From positions 1 to 35,000 of the forward strand of contig NZ_CP030942.1 of assembly GCF_036621415.1 (NCBI RefSeq): a stretch of DNA of 35,000 nt, read 5' to 3'. A program made the position numbers and the translations under genes. Of this stretch, positions 9,424-17,479 are shown piece after piece. Each line of letters begins with the position of its first letter. The first letter of the stretch is position 1. This DNA comes from Nitratireductor thuwali. GTDB lineage: Bacteria; Pseudomonadota; Alphaproteobacteria; Rhizobiales; Rhizobiaceae. The notes beneath the pieces were generated by a model that made no database searches, was not told where the DNA came from, and worked only from the letters and a program-made list of their open reading frames with translations.

Positions 9424-10704
9424 ATGATCATTCCGGTGGTGGCGCTTTTCCTGGCCGTCATGGTTTCGCCGGCGCATTCGCGGCCGGGCGAGGATATCGA
9501 CCGGTATATCGTGGCGGGCCGGATCGGCGAGGCGGGAGCGCTGGCGGCGAGGTTGGCCGCCGATGACGCAGGGAACAGGTGGTTGCTTGCCTATGTGCGA
9601 GGCTATGCCTGTCTGGCGAGCGGCGATGCCAGTTGCTCGGAGGCGGAGGCGCGGCGCATGATCGCCAGTGAACCCGGCAATGCCCACGCCCGCCATCTCC
9701 TCATCAACGCGCTTCTCGCGCAGCGGCGCCACAAGGCGGCCGTCTTCCACATCCGCAGAAACCTCGCGCTGATCCGCGACCCGGCGGTCGAGCGGCAATA
9801 CCGGGAAGCGCTGGCGGCGTACCGCAAGCGCAACCCCGATTTCGGCGCCTCAATATCGCTCACGGCGATGCCGTCCGACAACGTCAACCGGGGCACCGGC
9901 CAGGACACGATATATCTCAACGGCCTGCCGTTCCGGGTCGGCTCGTCGAGCCGCGAGGAGAGCGGCAGCACGGTTACCGGCTCGCTCACCGTCTATCGCA
10001 AGTTCGCCCTTGGCGAGGCGGTCGATCTGGTTATCGCCGGGTCCGGCACGGTGGAAAAGGCGGTGGAACACGAGGGTGAGGACGTCTACACGCTCGCCCC
10101 GAGCGCCCAGCTCCAGTTCGATGTCGGCCGGGCCCGTCTTTCGATGGGCCCCGTCGGCGAGGTGCAGTGGCGCGACGATGCGCTCTTCGCCTATCGCTGG
10201 GGCGGGGCGGCGTCGATGGCGCGGGGCATCTTCGACAATACGGACATCAATCTTTCGTTGCGCATGGAGGCCCAGCGTTTTCCGGACAGGCCCTACCTGG
10301 ACGGGTGGCGGCTCATCGGCCGGGCCGGTATCCGCCATCAGGTTTCGCATGGGTTGTTCGCAAGCCTGGGGATCGAGGGAAGGCGCGAATCCACGGAGGC
10401 CGAACACCTGACCTACAATATGGCCGAGCTCAGCGCGGGGCTGGAGAAATACTGGAAGAACGGGTTCTACACCGACATACAGCTGGATCTCGGCATCAGG
10501 CGGTACGATGCCGCTGGCGTTCTTTCAGCCGATCCGCGGCGGGACCAGCTCTTTCGCATACAGGCCGGGGTGGCCCACGAGGCCATCAGCCTGTTCGGCA
10601 TGATGCCCTATGTGGGCTACCGCTACACAAAAAACGATTCCAACTTATCGTTGTATTCCTACGAAAGTAGCGATCTTATTATCAGCGGCCGCAAACGTTT
10701 TTGA
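9424..10704 (+). CDS. Slam-type outer-membrane translocon (surface lipoprotein assembly modifier, type XI secretion)
   Basis: Outer-membrane protein of about 426 residues. A hydrophobic export signal (MIIPVVALFLAVMVSPAHS) leads into an alpha-helical TPR-like periplasmic domain (roughly residues 25-135, with AHARHLLINALLAQRRHKAAVFHIRRNLA spread over two repeats). The rest is a beta-barrel of the DUF560/SlipAM type: GASISLTAMPSDNVNRGT is the typical barrel entry, and the chain ends in Phe (SGRKRF) as outer-membrane barrels do. Slams move lipoproteins such as TbpB to the cell surface, fitting the gene just upstream. ATG 9424 was chosen; GTG 9415, better placed after GGGGG, is equally possible. 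The stop overlaps a TTG start option of the LuxR gene. Confidence 0.88.
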   Translation: MIIPVVALFLAVMVSPAHSRPGEDIDRYIVAGRIGEAGALAARLAADDAGNRWLLAYVRGYACLASGDASCSEAEARRMIASEPGNAHARHLLINALLAQRRHKAAVFHIRRNLALIRDPAVERQYREALAAYRKRNPDFGASISLTAMPSDNVNRGTGQDTIYLNGLPFRVGSSSREESGSTVTGSLTVYRKFALGEAVDLVIAGSGTVEKAVEHEGEDVYTLAPSAQLQFDVGRARLSMGPVGEVQWRDDALFAYRWGGAASMARGIFDNTDINLSLRMEAQRFPDRPYLDGWRLIGRAGIRHQVSHGLFASLGIEGRRESTEAEHLTYNMAELSAGLEKYWKNGFYTDIQLDLGIRRYDAAGVLSADPRRDQLFRIQAGVAHEAISLFGMMPYVGYRYTKNDSNLSLYSYESSDLIISGRKRF

Positions 10705-10751
10705 CGCTGGGGCAGCGGGCTGGTCGGGAGCCCGCAAGCGGGGTAGGGGGA

Positions 10752-11867
10752 GTGGACCGGGACAGGATCAAGAAGGCGCTCGAAGGGTGTTATGATGCCT
10801 CGATCGATCCGGAGCTATGGCCGGGTGCGATGCATGAAATTGCTCTGGCCTTCGGCGCTGCTGCGTCGATGATTTTCCCCAAGGACGTCAACGAGGCCGC
10901 GGCGACCATGCCGGCATCGCCCGAGTACATCCCTTTCCTGGAGGAATATGTCAAGGAAGGCTGGTACGCCAACCATTATCGCGCCGAGCGTGGCTGGCCG
11001 CTTATGCGCCAGAAGCGCGTTGTGCTCGAACACGACCTTGCGACGGACGAGGAGCGCCGGAAACTACCTCACTACAACGACCTCTACCTGCGCTGGGGTT
11101 ATTCCGGCTTTGCCGCGATCGCCTTCTATGTGGAAGGAGAGCCGTGGTGCGTTCCGTTGCTTCGCTCTACACGCCAGGGCTTCTTCTCGCCGGAAGATGC
11201 CAAGCAGATGGAGGGCCTTTCGGAACATTTCTCGCGCATGATGCGCCTGTCCCGTTTCGCGGAGGCGGCGCGCACGAACAGTGCGCTGGAGACGTTCGCC
11301 GCGCAGGCGAAGGCGGCGGTTCTGCTCGGCCGCAACAAGAAGGTGCTGGAGCTCAACAGGTCCGCCGAGGCGCTGCTGCCGCGCTGTGCGCCCGATCTGG
11401 TCATTCGGGGCGGCATGTTGCGCGCTGCCGAACCGCGCATCGACCAGCGGCTTCTGTCGTTCGCCGATGCCTGCCTTGCCGCCTCGTCAAGCCGCAGTCC
11501 GCTGGTTCAGCCGCCACTCATGCATGTTCCCCGGCGTACCGGCCGTCCCCTTATGCTCGAGGGCGTATCGCTGCCATTCATGGCGCCGACCATGCTGTCG
11601 CAGGCAGTTGCGCTCGTGGTGATCCACGATCTGGAGGCCAGGCCGCGCCTTCAGGTTGACCGGATCTCGAACCTGCTCGGTCTGACGGAGGCCGAGGCGC
11701 GGCTGTGCGAGGCGCTGATGACGGAGGCGCCGCTGCGGGAGGTGGCCGACCAGCTCGGGATAACCATCGGCACCGCGCGTCAACGGCTCAAATCCGTCTT
11801 TCACAAGACGGATACCCACCGGCAGAGCGAGCTTCTGCTACTCCTTTCCAAGATCCCGCAGAAATAG
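10752..11867 (+). CDS. LuxR-type helix-turn-helix regulator
   Basis: Regulator of about 371 residues. The C-terminal 60 residues are a LuxR/GerE DNA-binding domain (LLGLTEAEARLCEALMTE, then LREVADQLGITIGTARQRLKSVFHKTDTHRQSELL). The long N-terminal part has no motif I can name with certainty; it resembles the PAS/GAF-like sensory region that precedes this HTH subtype in many alphaproteobacterial proteins. There is no receiver Asp pocket and no autoinducer-domain signature that I recognise. GTG 10752 follows a GGGG site eight bases upstream; a TTG at 10701 overlapping the Slam stop would add 17 low-complexity residues. Position suggests co-transcription with the lipoprotein and Slam genes. Confidence 0.88.
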   Translation: MDRDRIKKALEGCYDASIDPELWPGAMHEIALAFGAAASMIFPKDVNEAAATMPASPEYIPFLEEYVKEGWYANHYRAERGWPLMRQKRVVLEHDLATDEERRKLPHYNDLYLRWGYSGFAAIAFYVEGEPWCVPLLRSTRQGFFSPEDAKQMEGLSEHFSRMMRLSRFAEAARTNSALETFAAQAKAAVLLGRNKKVLELNRSAEALLPRCAPDLVIRGGMLRAAEPRIDQRLLSFADACLAASSSRSPLVQPPLMHVPRRTGRPLMLEGVSLPFMAPTMLSQAVALVVIHDLEARPRLQVDRISNLLGLTEAEARLCEALMTEAPLREVADQLGITIGTARQRLKSVFHKTDTHRQSELLLLLSKIPQK

Positions 11868-12008
11868 AACGGCCCGGCATCGCAGGATCGTCCCCGCCTC
11901 AGTGCGTTGCAGGGGCCGGCAAATTCATGCAGGACTCGGACAGCTGCGGATTCGCCCATGGCGGGCCCGTTGCCGCGGCGGCCCGGAGGAAGAAGGAAAA
12001 GCTCGCTC

Positions 12009-12938
12009 ATGCGCATTCTCGACAAGCCGGAACTGGAAAAACGCCTGCCCTGGAACGCGTTGATCGATGCTATCGCTGAGGCGCTGCGGGAGGGGAAGGT
12101 GCAGTCGCCACAGCGGCAGGTGCTGCCGATCGCCATGCCCGACGGCCATACGGCCAACCTGCTGCTGATGCCGGCCTGGGTTTCCGGCGAGGCCATCGGC
12201 GTCAAGGCGGTGACCTATTTCCCGCAGAATCCCGAGAAGGGCCTGTCGTCGATCAATGCGGCCTATCTTCTGTTCGACGGGGCGACGGGCCAGTTGAAGG
12301 CTGTCGCGGAAGGCGATGCCCTGACCGAGCGGCGGACGGCGGCCGCCTCGGCGCTCGGCGCGCGCTATCTCGTGCGCCCGGATGCACGGCGCCTGCTCAT
12401 CGTAGGCACGGGCCAGCTTTCCATACCCGTCGCCGAGGCCCATGCGGCGGTGCGCGACTACGCCGAAATTGCTGTCTGGGGGCGCAAGGCGGAAAAGGCC
12501 CAGGCTGTTGCCGATGCGCTGAAGGCAGCCGGCCTGCCGGCGACGACGGCCGACAACCTTGAAGCCGCCGTGCGGGCGGCCGACACCATCTCCTGCGTGA
12601 CCAACACGACGGAGCCGCTGATCATGGGTGCATGGCTGTCGCCGGGCAGTCATCTCGATCTCATCGGTGCGTTTCGCGGGGATATGCGGGAGAGCGACGA
12701 CGAGGCTGTGCGCAAGGCCGATATCTTCGTCGACACCCGCGAGGGCGCTACGCTGGCTGGCGACCTGGCACAGCCGCTGGATGCCGGCGTCATCGGCCTC
12801 CATGATATCCGGGCCGATCTTGCCGAACTGGCCACCGGCGCGCATCCGGGACGAACGGACGATGAGGCGGTCACATTGTTCAAATCCGCCGGATTTGCGC
12901 TGGAGGACCTGGCTGCGGCACGGCTTGCGGCCGGGTGA
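12009..12938 (+). CDS. Ornithine cyclodeaminase / mu-crystallin family oxidoreductase
   Basis: Predicted NAD(P)-dependent enzyme of 309 residues. The Rossmann motif is IVGTGQLSIPVAEAHA (about residues 132-147). Upstream lie the family substrate-site blocks: QRQVLP..., LLLMPAWVSGEAIGVKAVTYFP with the conserved Lys, and TERRTAAASALGARYL. Members include ornithine cyclodeaminase, delta1-pyrroline-2-carboxylate or delta1-piperideine-2-carboxylate reductases and other imino-acid or amino-acid dehydrogenases, and sequence reading does not separate them. ATG 12009 was chosen because AAGGA precedes it; an in-frame reading from 11907 adds Arg/Pro-rich residues without family likeness. It stands alone, 141 bases after the LuxR gene and convergent with the SorC gene. 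Confidence 0.9.
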   Translation: MRILDKPELEKRLPWNALIDAIAEALREGKVQSPQRQVLPIAMPDGHTANLLLMPAWVSGEAIGVKAVTYFPQNPEKGLSSINAAYLLFDGATGQLKAVAEGDALTERRTAAASALGARYLVRPDARRLLIVGTGQLSIPVAEAHAAVRDYAEIAVWGRKAEKAQAVADALKAAGLPATTADNLEAAVRAADTISCVTNTTEPLIMGAWLSPGSHLDLIGAFRGDMRESDDEAVRKADIFVDTREGATLAGDLAQPLDAGVIGLHDIRADLAELATGAHPGRTDDEAVTLFKSAGFALEDLAAARLAAG

Positions 12939-12959
12939 ACCGCCGCCTTTCCGTCAGCC

Positions 12960-13027
12960 TGCGGCATTCCGCATAAATGCGAAAAAACAACAAGATGGAG
13001 CGTCCTTGCGTAGCGTCCGATGGACGC
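12960..13027 (-). terminator. Hairpins in the gap between the cyclodeaminase-family and SorC genes
   Basis: A perfect hairpin GCGTCC-GAT-GGACGC (13013-13027) begins nine bases after the SorC stop as read on the minus strand, and a T-rich run (TTGTTGTTTTTT) follows further on. A smaller TGCGG-CATT-CCGCA dyad sits at 12960-12973. The T-run is too far from the stem for a textbook terminator, so this is a weak call for transcript ends of the two convergent genes. Confidence 0.3.
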
Positions 13028-13035
13028 GCGGCGCT

Positions 13036-14064
13036 CTACTGCTCCAGCACCCGGCGGGCGGTTTCCTCGTCGGTGATGAAGACCGTGGGCTCGATCAGCG
13101 ACATGGCGCCGATGAGCGCCGCGATCTTCTCGCTCCCGCCGGAGGTGAGCACGCGCAGCGGCGCCCGCCGCAGCCGATCGATATCGACCGACATGCCCAG
13201 ATCGTTCACGGGATGGTCGACGAGACTGCCGTTCTTGTCGAAGAAGTGGAAAAGGAGGTCTCCCACCGCTCCCTTGGCCGCCAGCTCCTCGCGCTGGCCT
13301 TCGCTGAGATAGCCGCCGCGATAGAAGGTGGTGGCGGAGGCGATGCCGCCTACCGAAAGGATGACGGCGTCGAGCGCATCGGCCATGGCCAGCACCTCCT
13401 TGAGGCCGCATCGCTCGATCAGCGCGCGCTTGGTCTCGACGCTGTCGACCACGGCGGGGGCCGGGATGAGATAGCCGTCCCCCTGGAAGATCTGGGCAAA
13501 ACGCCAGGCGAATTCCGGCGGGTTGAACTGGCGTGCGACGCCGACGCCGCCAAGCAGCGAGATGACCCGGAAGTCGGCGAGAGGGCGCGCCCTTATATAG
13601 GGCAGGGTGCTCGAAAGCGTGCGGCCCCAGCCGACGCCGACGGACATGCCCTGTGTCATCACTTCCGAAATGAAGCCGCCGGTGGCCGCGCCGATCACCG
13701 GAACGGGATCGGCCTGCGGGTCGGTCAACGGCGCGACGATGGCCTGGTCCAGACCGAAGCGCTTTTCCAGTGCACGCTCGATGCGCGTGATCTCGGCCAG
13801 CTCGCCCTCGATGCTGATCTTGACCTCGTTGCGGGCGCGCGCATCGGCCAGCATGCGCACAACGCTTACCCGGCCGATGCCCAGCACCTCGGCAATCTCG
13901 TTCTGGGTCATCTGCTCGACGAAATACATCCACGCCGCCCGGGTGCGGATGCGGTCGGTCTTGGAACTGCCTGTCACGCCCTGCCGGGAAATCTCGGCAT
14001 CGTGATCGGCGAGTTTGGCTCGTCCGGAGGCATGCTTCCTGTTCCGGGCCTTGTTCATTCGCAC
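13036..14064 (-). CDS. SorC-family sugar-responsive transcriptional regulator
   Basis: Regulator of 342 residues. The N-terminal helix-turn-helix is clear (MYFVEQMTQNEIAEVLGIGRVSVVRMLADARARNEVKISI, about residues 46-85). It is followed by the SorC sugar-phosphate-binding domain, with GAATGGFISEVMTQGMSVGVGWGRTL, VISLLGGVG and the late LTSGGSEKIAALIGAM block. SorC proteins (sorbitol, erythritol, deoxyribose and galactitol regulators) sense phosphorylated sugars. The start is GTG 14064, with AGGGGA nine bases upstream; ATG 14058 is an alternative. It lies near the PTS operon, and I infer it is the leading candidate for control of that locus. Confidence 0.92.
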   Translation of the reverse strand: MRMNKARNRKHASGRAKLADHDAEISRQGVTGSSKTDRIRTRAAWMYFVEQMTQNEIAEVLGIGRVSVVRMLADARARNEVKISIEGELAEITRIERALEKRFGLDQAIVAPLTDPQADPVPVIGAATGGFISEVMTQGMSVGVGWGRTLSSTLPYIRARPLADFRVISLLGGVGVARQFNPPEFAWRFAQIFQGDGYLIPAPAVVDSVETKRALIERCGLKEVLAMADALDAVILSVGGIASATTFYRGGYLSEGQREELAAKGAVGDLLFHFFDKNGSLVDHPVNDLGMSVDIDRLRRAPLRVLTSGGSEKIAALIGAMSLIEPTVFITDEETARRVLEQ

Positions 14065-14191
14065 ACCCTGTACTTCCCCTCGGCAATGGACAGTGTAAAA
14101 TCAACCTGCAAGTGAAGCGGAGCAAAGCAGTGATCCATCTAGCCGGTCAATGCTGTACACGCAAACAGCCTTTGAAGCGGAGCGATGCCAT

Positions 14192-14959
14192 ATGGTGATA
14201 CCTGTCTCGGGTGAACGGCTTGCCGCCTTGCCCGGCGAAGCGGTGGCGGACACAAAGGATGGGCTCCGCGATGTGCGCGACTTTCTCCGCACACACAGGC
14301 ACGACCGGCTGAACGACCGCCGCACGGCGATGTTGGGTTGGCCCCTGCGGGGGGTCATGGCACGCGCGGTCAGCCTCGTCGACGACACGCTGAACTTTGC
14401 CGAAGAGGCCGCGCGGTCCGTTCGCCCGCCGCATCTGCGCGAAGCAGACGGCCCGCGCGGGCTCGGCCACTATCTGGCCGACGACGGCATGGAACGGCTG
14501 ACGGCCGAGCGCGATTTTCGCCGCGACATGTACGCGGCGACCAAGCGCAGCGCCGCCTTCTTCGGCCTGCGGGATGTCTCCCTGCGCGAGGCGATTTTCG
14601 CTCGGGCGCTCACCGCGCTACGCAAGCATGTCCGTGCCGGCACGGGTGATCTGCGGTCGCTGCCGGAGGCGGCAGCGATGGCAGCCATCATGCTGACGGA
14701 GATCGTGGCGGCAGACCGCCAGGCCGCCAGGTCCTCCAATCGCGATCTTGCAGGGTCGGTCCGGCTTTTTGCCCCGCCGGTCCTCGCCGTGGCGCTCGCC
14801 AGCCGGGCTCCCCACCTGGCGCGCGAGGTCGACCTGATGGAGGTCAGCCTCTACGCCGTCGAGGCGCGTGCCGAGAAGATCGCGTCGGCCCTTTCGGGCG
14901 AGGAGCCGCGCAAGGCTCTCACACGGGTTTTCGAGGCGCTTCTGCCGCATCTGCCGTAG
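14192..14959 (+). CDS. Uncharacterised helical protein
   Basis: A 255-residue protein I do not recognise. It is rich in Ala, Arg and Leu and predicted mostly helical, with no signal peptide and no membrane helix. A conserved-looking core runs through LRDVRDFLRTHRHDRLNDRRTAMLGWP and the Arg/Glu-rich DGMERLTAERDFRRDMYAATKRSAAFFGL. ATG 14192 is preceded by GGAG at nine bases; an in-frame ATG at 14150 lacks a site. An 11-base repeat TGAAGCGGAGC occurs at 14113 and 14173, the second copy carrying the ribosome site. The gene is divergent from the SorC regulator and tail-to-tail (21 bases) with the HPr-Enzyme I gene, so a role linked to the PTS locus is possible but unproven. Confidence 0.75.
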   Translation: MVIPVSGERLAALPGEAVADTKDGLRDVRDFLRTHRHDRLNDRRTAMLGWPLRGVMARAVSLVDDTLNFAEEAARSVRPPHLREADGPRGLGHYLADDGMERLTAERDFRRDMYAATKRSAAFFGLRDVSLREAIFARALTALRKHVRAGTGDLRSLPEAAAMAAIMLTEIVAADRQAARSSNRDLAGSVRLFAPPVLAVALASRAPHLAREVDLMEVSLYAVEARAEKIASALSGEEPRKALTRVFEALLPHLP

Positions 14960-14980
14960 GAGCAGCCGGTCGGCCGGTAT

Positions 14981-16960
14981 CTACGGAGCCGCCGCCTTTT
15001 CCACTATTCCCGATACCTGCTTCTTCACGGCCAGGATCGAGGCCGGGCTCATGGAAAGCTCCGTCAGGCCCATTTCCAGGAAACGGGGAACGAGGTCGGC
15101 GCGGGCTGCGGCTTCGCCGCACATGCCGATCTCGATACCGGCTCTTTCCGCCGCCCTTGCCGCCTGCCCGATTGCTGCCATCACGGCGGGATGGCTGGCA
15201 TCGTTCAGCGCCGACACCGAGGGGTTGAGCCGGTCGGCGGCCATCACATACTGGGTGAGGTCATTGGTGCCGACCGAGAAGAACGCGACCTCAGCGGCAA
15301 GCTCATCGGCGGCGAACACGGCCGCCGGCGTCTCGATCATGATGCCGAGGGCAAAATCGCCGTGCGCCGCGCCTTCCGCCGTCAGCTCCTTGCGGCATTC
15401 GGCGATCAGGGAGCGGGTGCGGCGCACCTCCCCGACATCGGAGACCATGGGCAGCATCACCTTCAGATTGCCGTTGACGGACGCCCTCAGCAGCGCGCGG
15501 AGCTGCGTCTTGAAGATGTCGGGACGGTCGAGGCACATGCGGATGCCGCGCCAGCCGAGGAAGGGATTGTCCTCCTCGGGAAATTCGATGCCGGCAATGG
15601 GCTTGTCGCCGCCAATGTCGAGCGTACGCACGATGACGGGGTAGGGCGCGAAAGCGGCGGCGAGTGTCCCGTAGGTCTCGGCCTGCATGTCCTCGGACGG
15701 CAGGTGCATGTGGCGCATGAAGAGCAGTTCCGTGCGGAACAAGCCGACGCCCATCGCGCCGGCCGCCTTGGCCGCGTCGATCTCATCCAGGGAACCGAGA
15801 TTGGCGGCGATATGGATTAGCGTCCCGTCAGGGCGCCTCGGCTCCACGTCCCTGTATGATCGGAGCGCGGCGCGTTCACGGTCGGCCTCGGCGATACCGG
15901 CCTCAAGCTTCCTGCGGATTTCCGCGTCGGGATCGGGAAAAACAAGGCCCTTGCGCCCGTCGATGCCGATCTGCCGGGCCTGCCGCCAGTCATGGACCTT
16001 GTCGCCGGCGCCAAGCACGGCGGGAATCCCATGGGTGCGGGCGATGATGGCCACATGGGAGGTGGCGCCTCCATGGCCGCAGACGATGCCGCCGATGCGC
16101 TTCAACGGCGCGCGGGCAAGGTCCCAGGCGCCGATGTCCTCGGCAAGCAGGACCGCTCCATCGGCGATGTCGTCCAGCCTTGCCTCCTCCTCGCCCAGCA
16201 GCGCGAGGCAGATCTGCCGGGCGACGGATTCGACGTCCTCCGCCCGCGCCTTCAGATAGGCATCGTTCAGTTGTCGGAAATCATCGGCGATGCCGGAAGA
16301 GGCGGCGATGACGGCGGATATGGCGTCCAGACCACCGTCGATGGAGCGCTCAGTCGCCGCCTTCAATTCATCGTCGCCGACAATGTCGCGCAGCGCCTGG
16401 ATGATACCGCGGTCGCTGGCAGGCACGTCGCCGGCGGCGAGCGAAGCATCCAGCCCGGCCTCGACGGCCGCAACCGCTTTGGCGAAGCGCCTCTTTTCGG
16501 CCGGTATCTGGTCGGCTGAAAGGGTCTTCTGTTCCGGCTCGATGCGTGCTGGGAAATGGGCAAAGACCGGGCCGAGCGCCATGCCCTCGCTGGCGCCTAC
16601 CGCCTGGAACGCGCCCGCCGGCGGGCCATCAGCCGCTTGCGACGGGATTGCCGTGTCCATGGGAACAATATCCGTGGCGGCGGGCTCTGCGCCCTCCTCG
16701 GTGCCCGAAAGCGGGTTCTTCAGATAGGCCACCAAGGCTTCGACAGCCTCGGCGGCGTCTGCCCCCTCGGCGCTAACCGTCACTTCGTCGCCTTCCTTGA
16801 CGCCGAGCAGCATAAGCTTGACCGAGCTCTTGGCGCTGACGGCCTTGCCGCCCTTGCGTATCTCCACGTCGCTTTCGAAGCTCTTGGCGAGCTTGACGAA
16901 GCGGGTGGCGGGGCGGGCGTGCAAGCCTTCGTGCACTCTGACGATGGTCGAGCGTTCCAT
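14981..16960 (-). CDS. ptsP: PTS phosphocarrier fusion: HPr-Enzyme I
   Basis: A 659-residue cytoplasmic protein joining the two general PTS phosphotransfer proteins. Residues 1-88 are HPr, with EGLHARPATRFVKLAK and phospho-acceptor His14. An acidic, Ala/Pro-rich linker (about 85-120) leads to Enzyme I: the phosphohistidine block GGATSHVAIIAR (His302), GLFRTELLFM, FFSVGTNDLTQY and MCGEAA (Cys614). It would take phosphate from PEP and pass it to IIA of the same operon. No IIA domain or GAF domain is fused, so it is neither the fructose-type FruB fusion nor the nitrogen PtsP with GAF. ATG 16960 begins the canonical HPr sequence. It is the last gene of the PTS operon, 75 bases after IIA. The symbol follows common annotation of PEP-PTS phosphotransferases and is approximate. 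Confidence 0.94.
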   Translation of the reverse strand: MERSTIVRVHEGLHARPATRFVKLAKSFESDVEIRKGGKAVSAKSSVKLMLLGVKEGDEVTVSAEGADAAEAVEALVAYLKNPLSGTEEGAEPAATDIVPMDTAIPSQAADGPPAGAFQAVGASEGMALGPVFAHFPARIEPEQKTLSADQIPAEKRRFAKAVAAVEAGLDASLAAGDVPASDRGIIQALRDIVGDDELKAATERSIDGGLDAISAVIAASSGIADDFRQLNDAYLKARAEDVESVARQICLALLGEEEARLDDIADGAVLLAEDIGAWDLARAPLKRIGGIVCGHGGATSHVAIIARTHGIPAVLGAGDKVHDWRQARQIGIDGRKGLVFPDPDAEIRRKLEAGIAEADRERAALRSYRDVEPRRPDGTLIHIAANLGSLDEIDAAKAAGAMGVGLFRTELLFMRHMHLPSEDMQAETYGTLAAAFAPYPVIVRTLDIGGDKPIAGIEFPEEDNPFLGWRGIRMCLDRPDIFKTQLRALLRASVNGNLKVMLPMVSDVGEVRRTRSLIAECRKELTAEGAAHGDFALGIMIETPAAVFAADELAAEVAFFSVGTNDLTQYVMAADRLNPSVSALNDASHPAVMAAIGQAARAAERAGIEIGMCGEAAARADLVPRFLEMGLTELSMSPASILAVKKQVSGIVEKAAAP

Positions 16961-17035
16961 GGATGCGATCTAGCTCATTTTTTCGGGCAAGTCCTGGCGC
17001 AACGCCGGGCTTTGCTTTTCCTGGGCCTGTTCCGG

Positions 17036-17416
17036 CTATTCGCCGATGGTGATCTCGGTGCCGCTGGACAGGGCGGCGACAAGGGCGGCGGTATCGACGA
17101 CCCCGGCGCAGATTTCACCCGGCCGTTCGGCGGCGGCGGCACCGTTGAAGGAGATGACGACGTGTCCGATGTCGCGCACCTTTTTCCAGGCCGTTTCGCC
17201 GACGGCGGTAATCGTCGTGTCGAGTGCTCCGATGCGGATCGGGGTGCCGGCCTCCGGCTGATTGTCGGCCGGCCCGTCCAGGCTCTTGTGGAGGATCGAA
17301 ACCTCGGCAAGTTCCTCCGGCGCGCCGTCGGCGAAGAGGATCACCACGCCCCCTTCGGCCAGATCGGCCACTTCGGGGCCGACGGCCGTTATGCGCGTCT
17401 TCAGATATACCGTCAT
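17036..17416 (-). CDS. srlB: PTS glucitol/sorbitol-type IIA component
   Basis: Small cytoplasmic phosphocarrier of 126 residues, matching the length of SrlB/GutB. The start MTVYLKTRITAVGP, the FADGAPEELAEVSILHKS block with His43, and GTPIRIGALDTTITAVG follow the family. His43 is the expected phosphorylation site between HPr and IIB. ATG 17416 has GGAG seven bases upstream. It lies 63 bases after IIB and before the HPr-Enzyme I fusion, completing the phosphate relay in one operon. Confidence 0.92.
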   Translation of the reverse strand: MTVYLKTRITAVGPEVADLAEGGVVILFADGAPEELAEVSILHKSLDGPADNQPEAGTPIRIGALDTTITAVGETAWKKVRDIGHVVISFNGAAAAERPGEICAGVVDTAALVAALSSGTEITIGE

Positions 17417-17479
17417 GGTTACGCTCCACTATTCATGCTTGAAGTCGGGGCGGCGGCATCGCCGCCGCCCACACTTGTT

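Noticed and set aside
12628..14115. Long plus-strand frame across the end of the cyclodeaminase-family gene and the whole SorC gene
   Set aside because: Runs antisense through SorC and out of frame through its neighbour; composition is shadow-like.
14130..14198. A 22-codon GTG-started frame ahead of the unknown protein at 14192
   Set aside because: It has GGAG at a good distance and overlaps the next start, but it is short, out of frame and without compositional support; more likely produced by the duplicated TGAAGCGGAGC.
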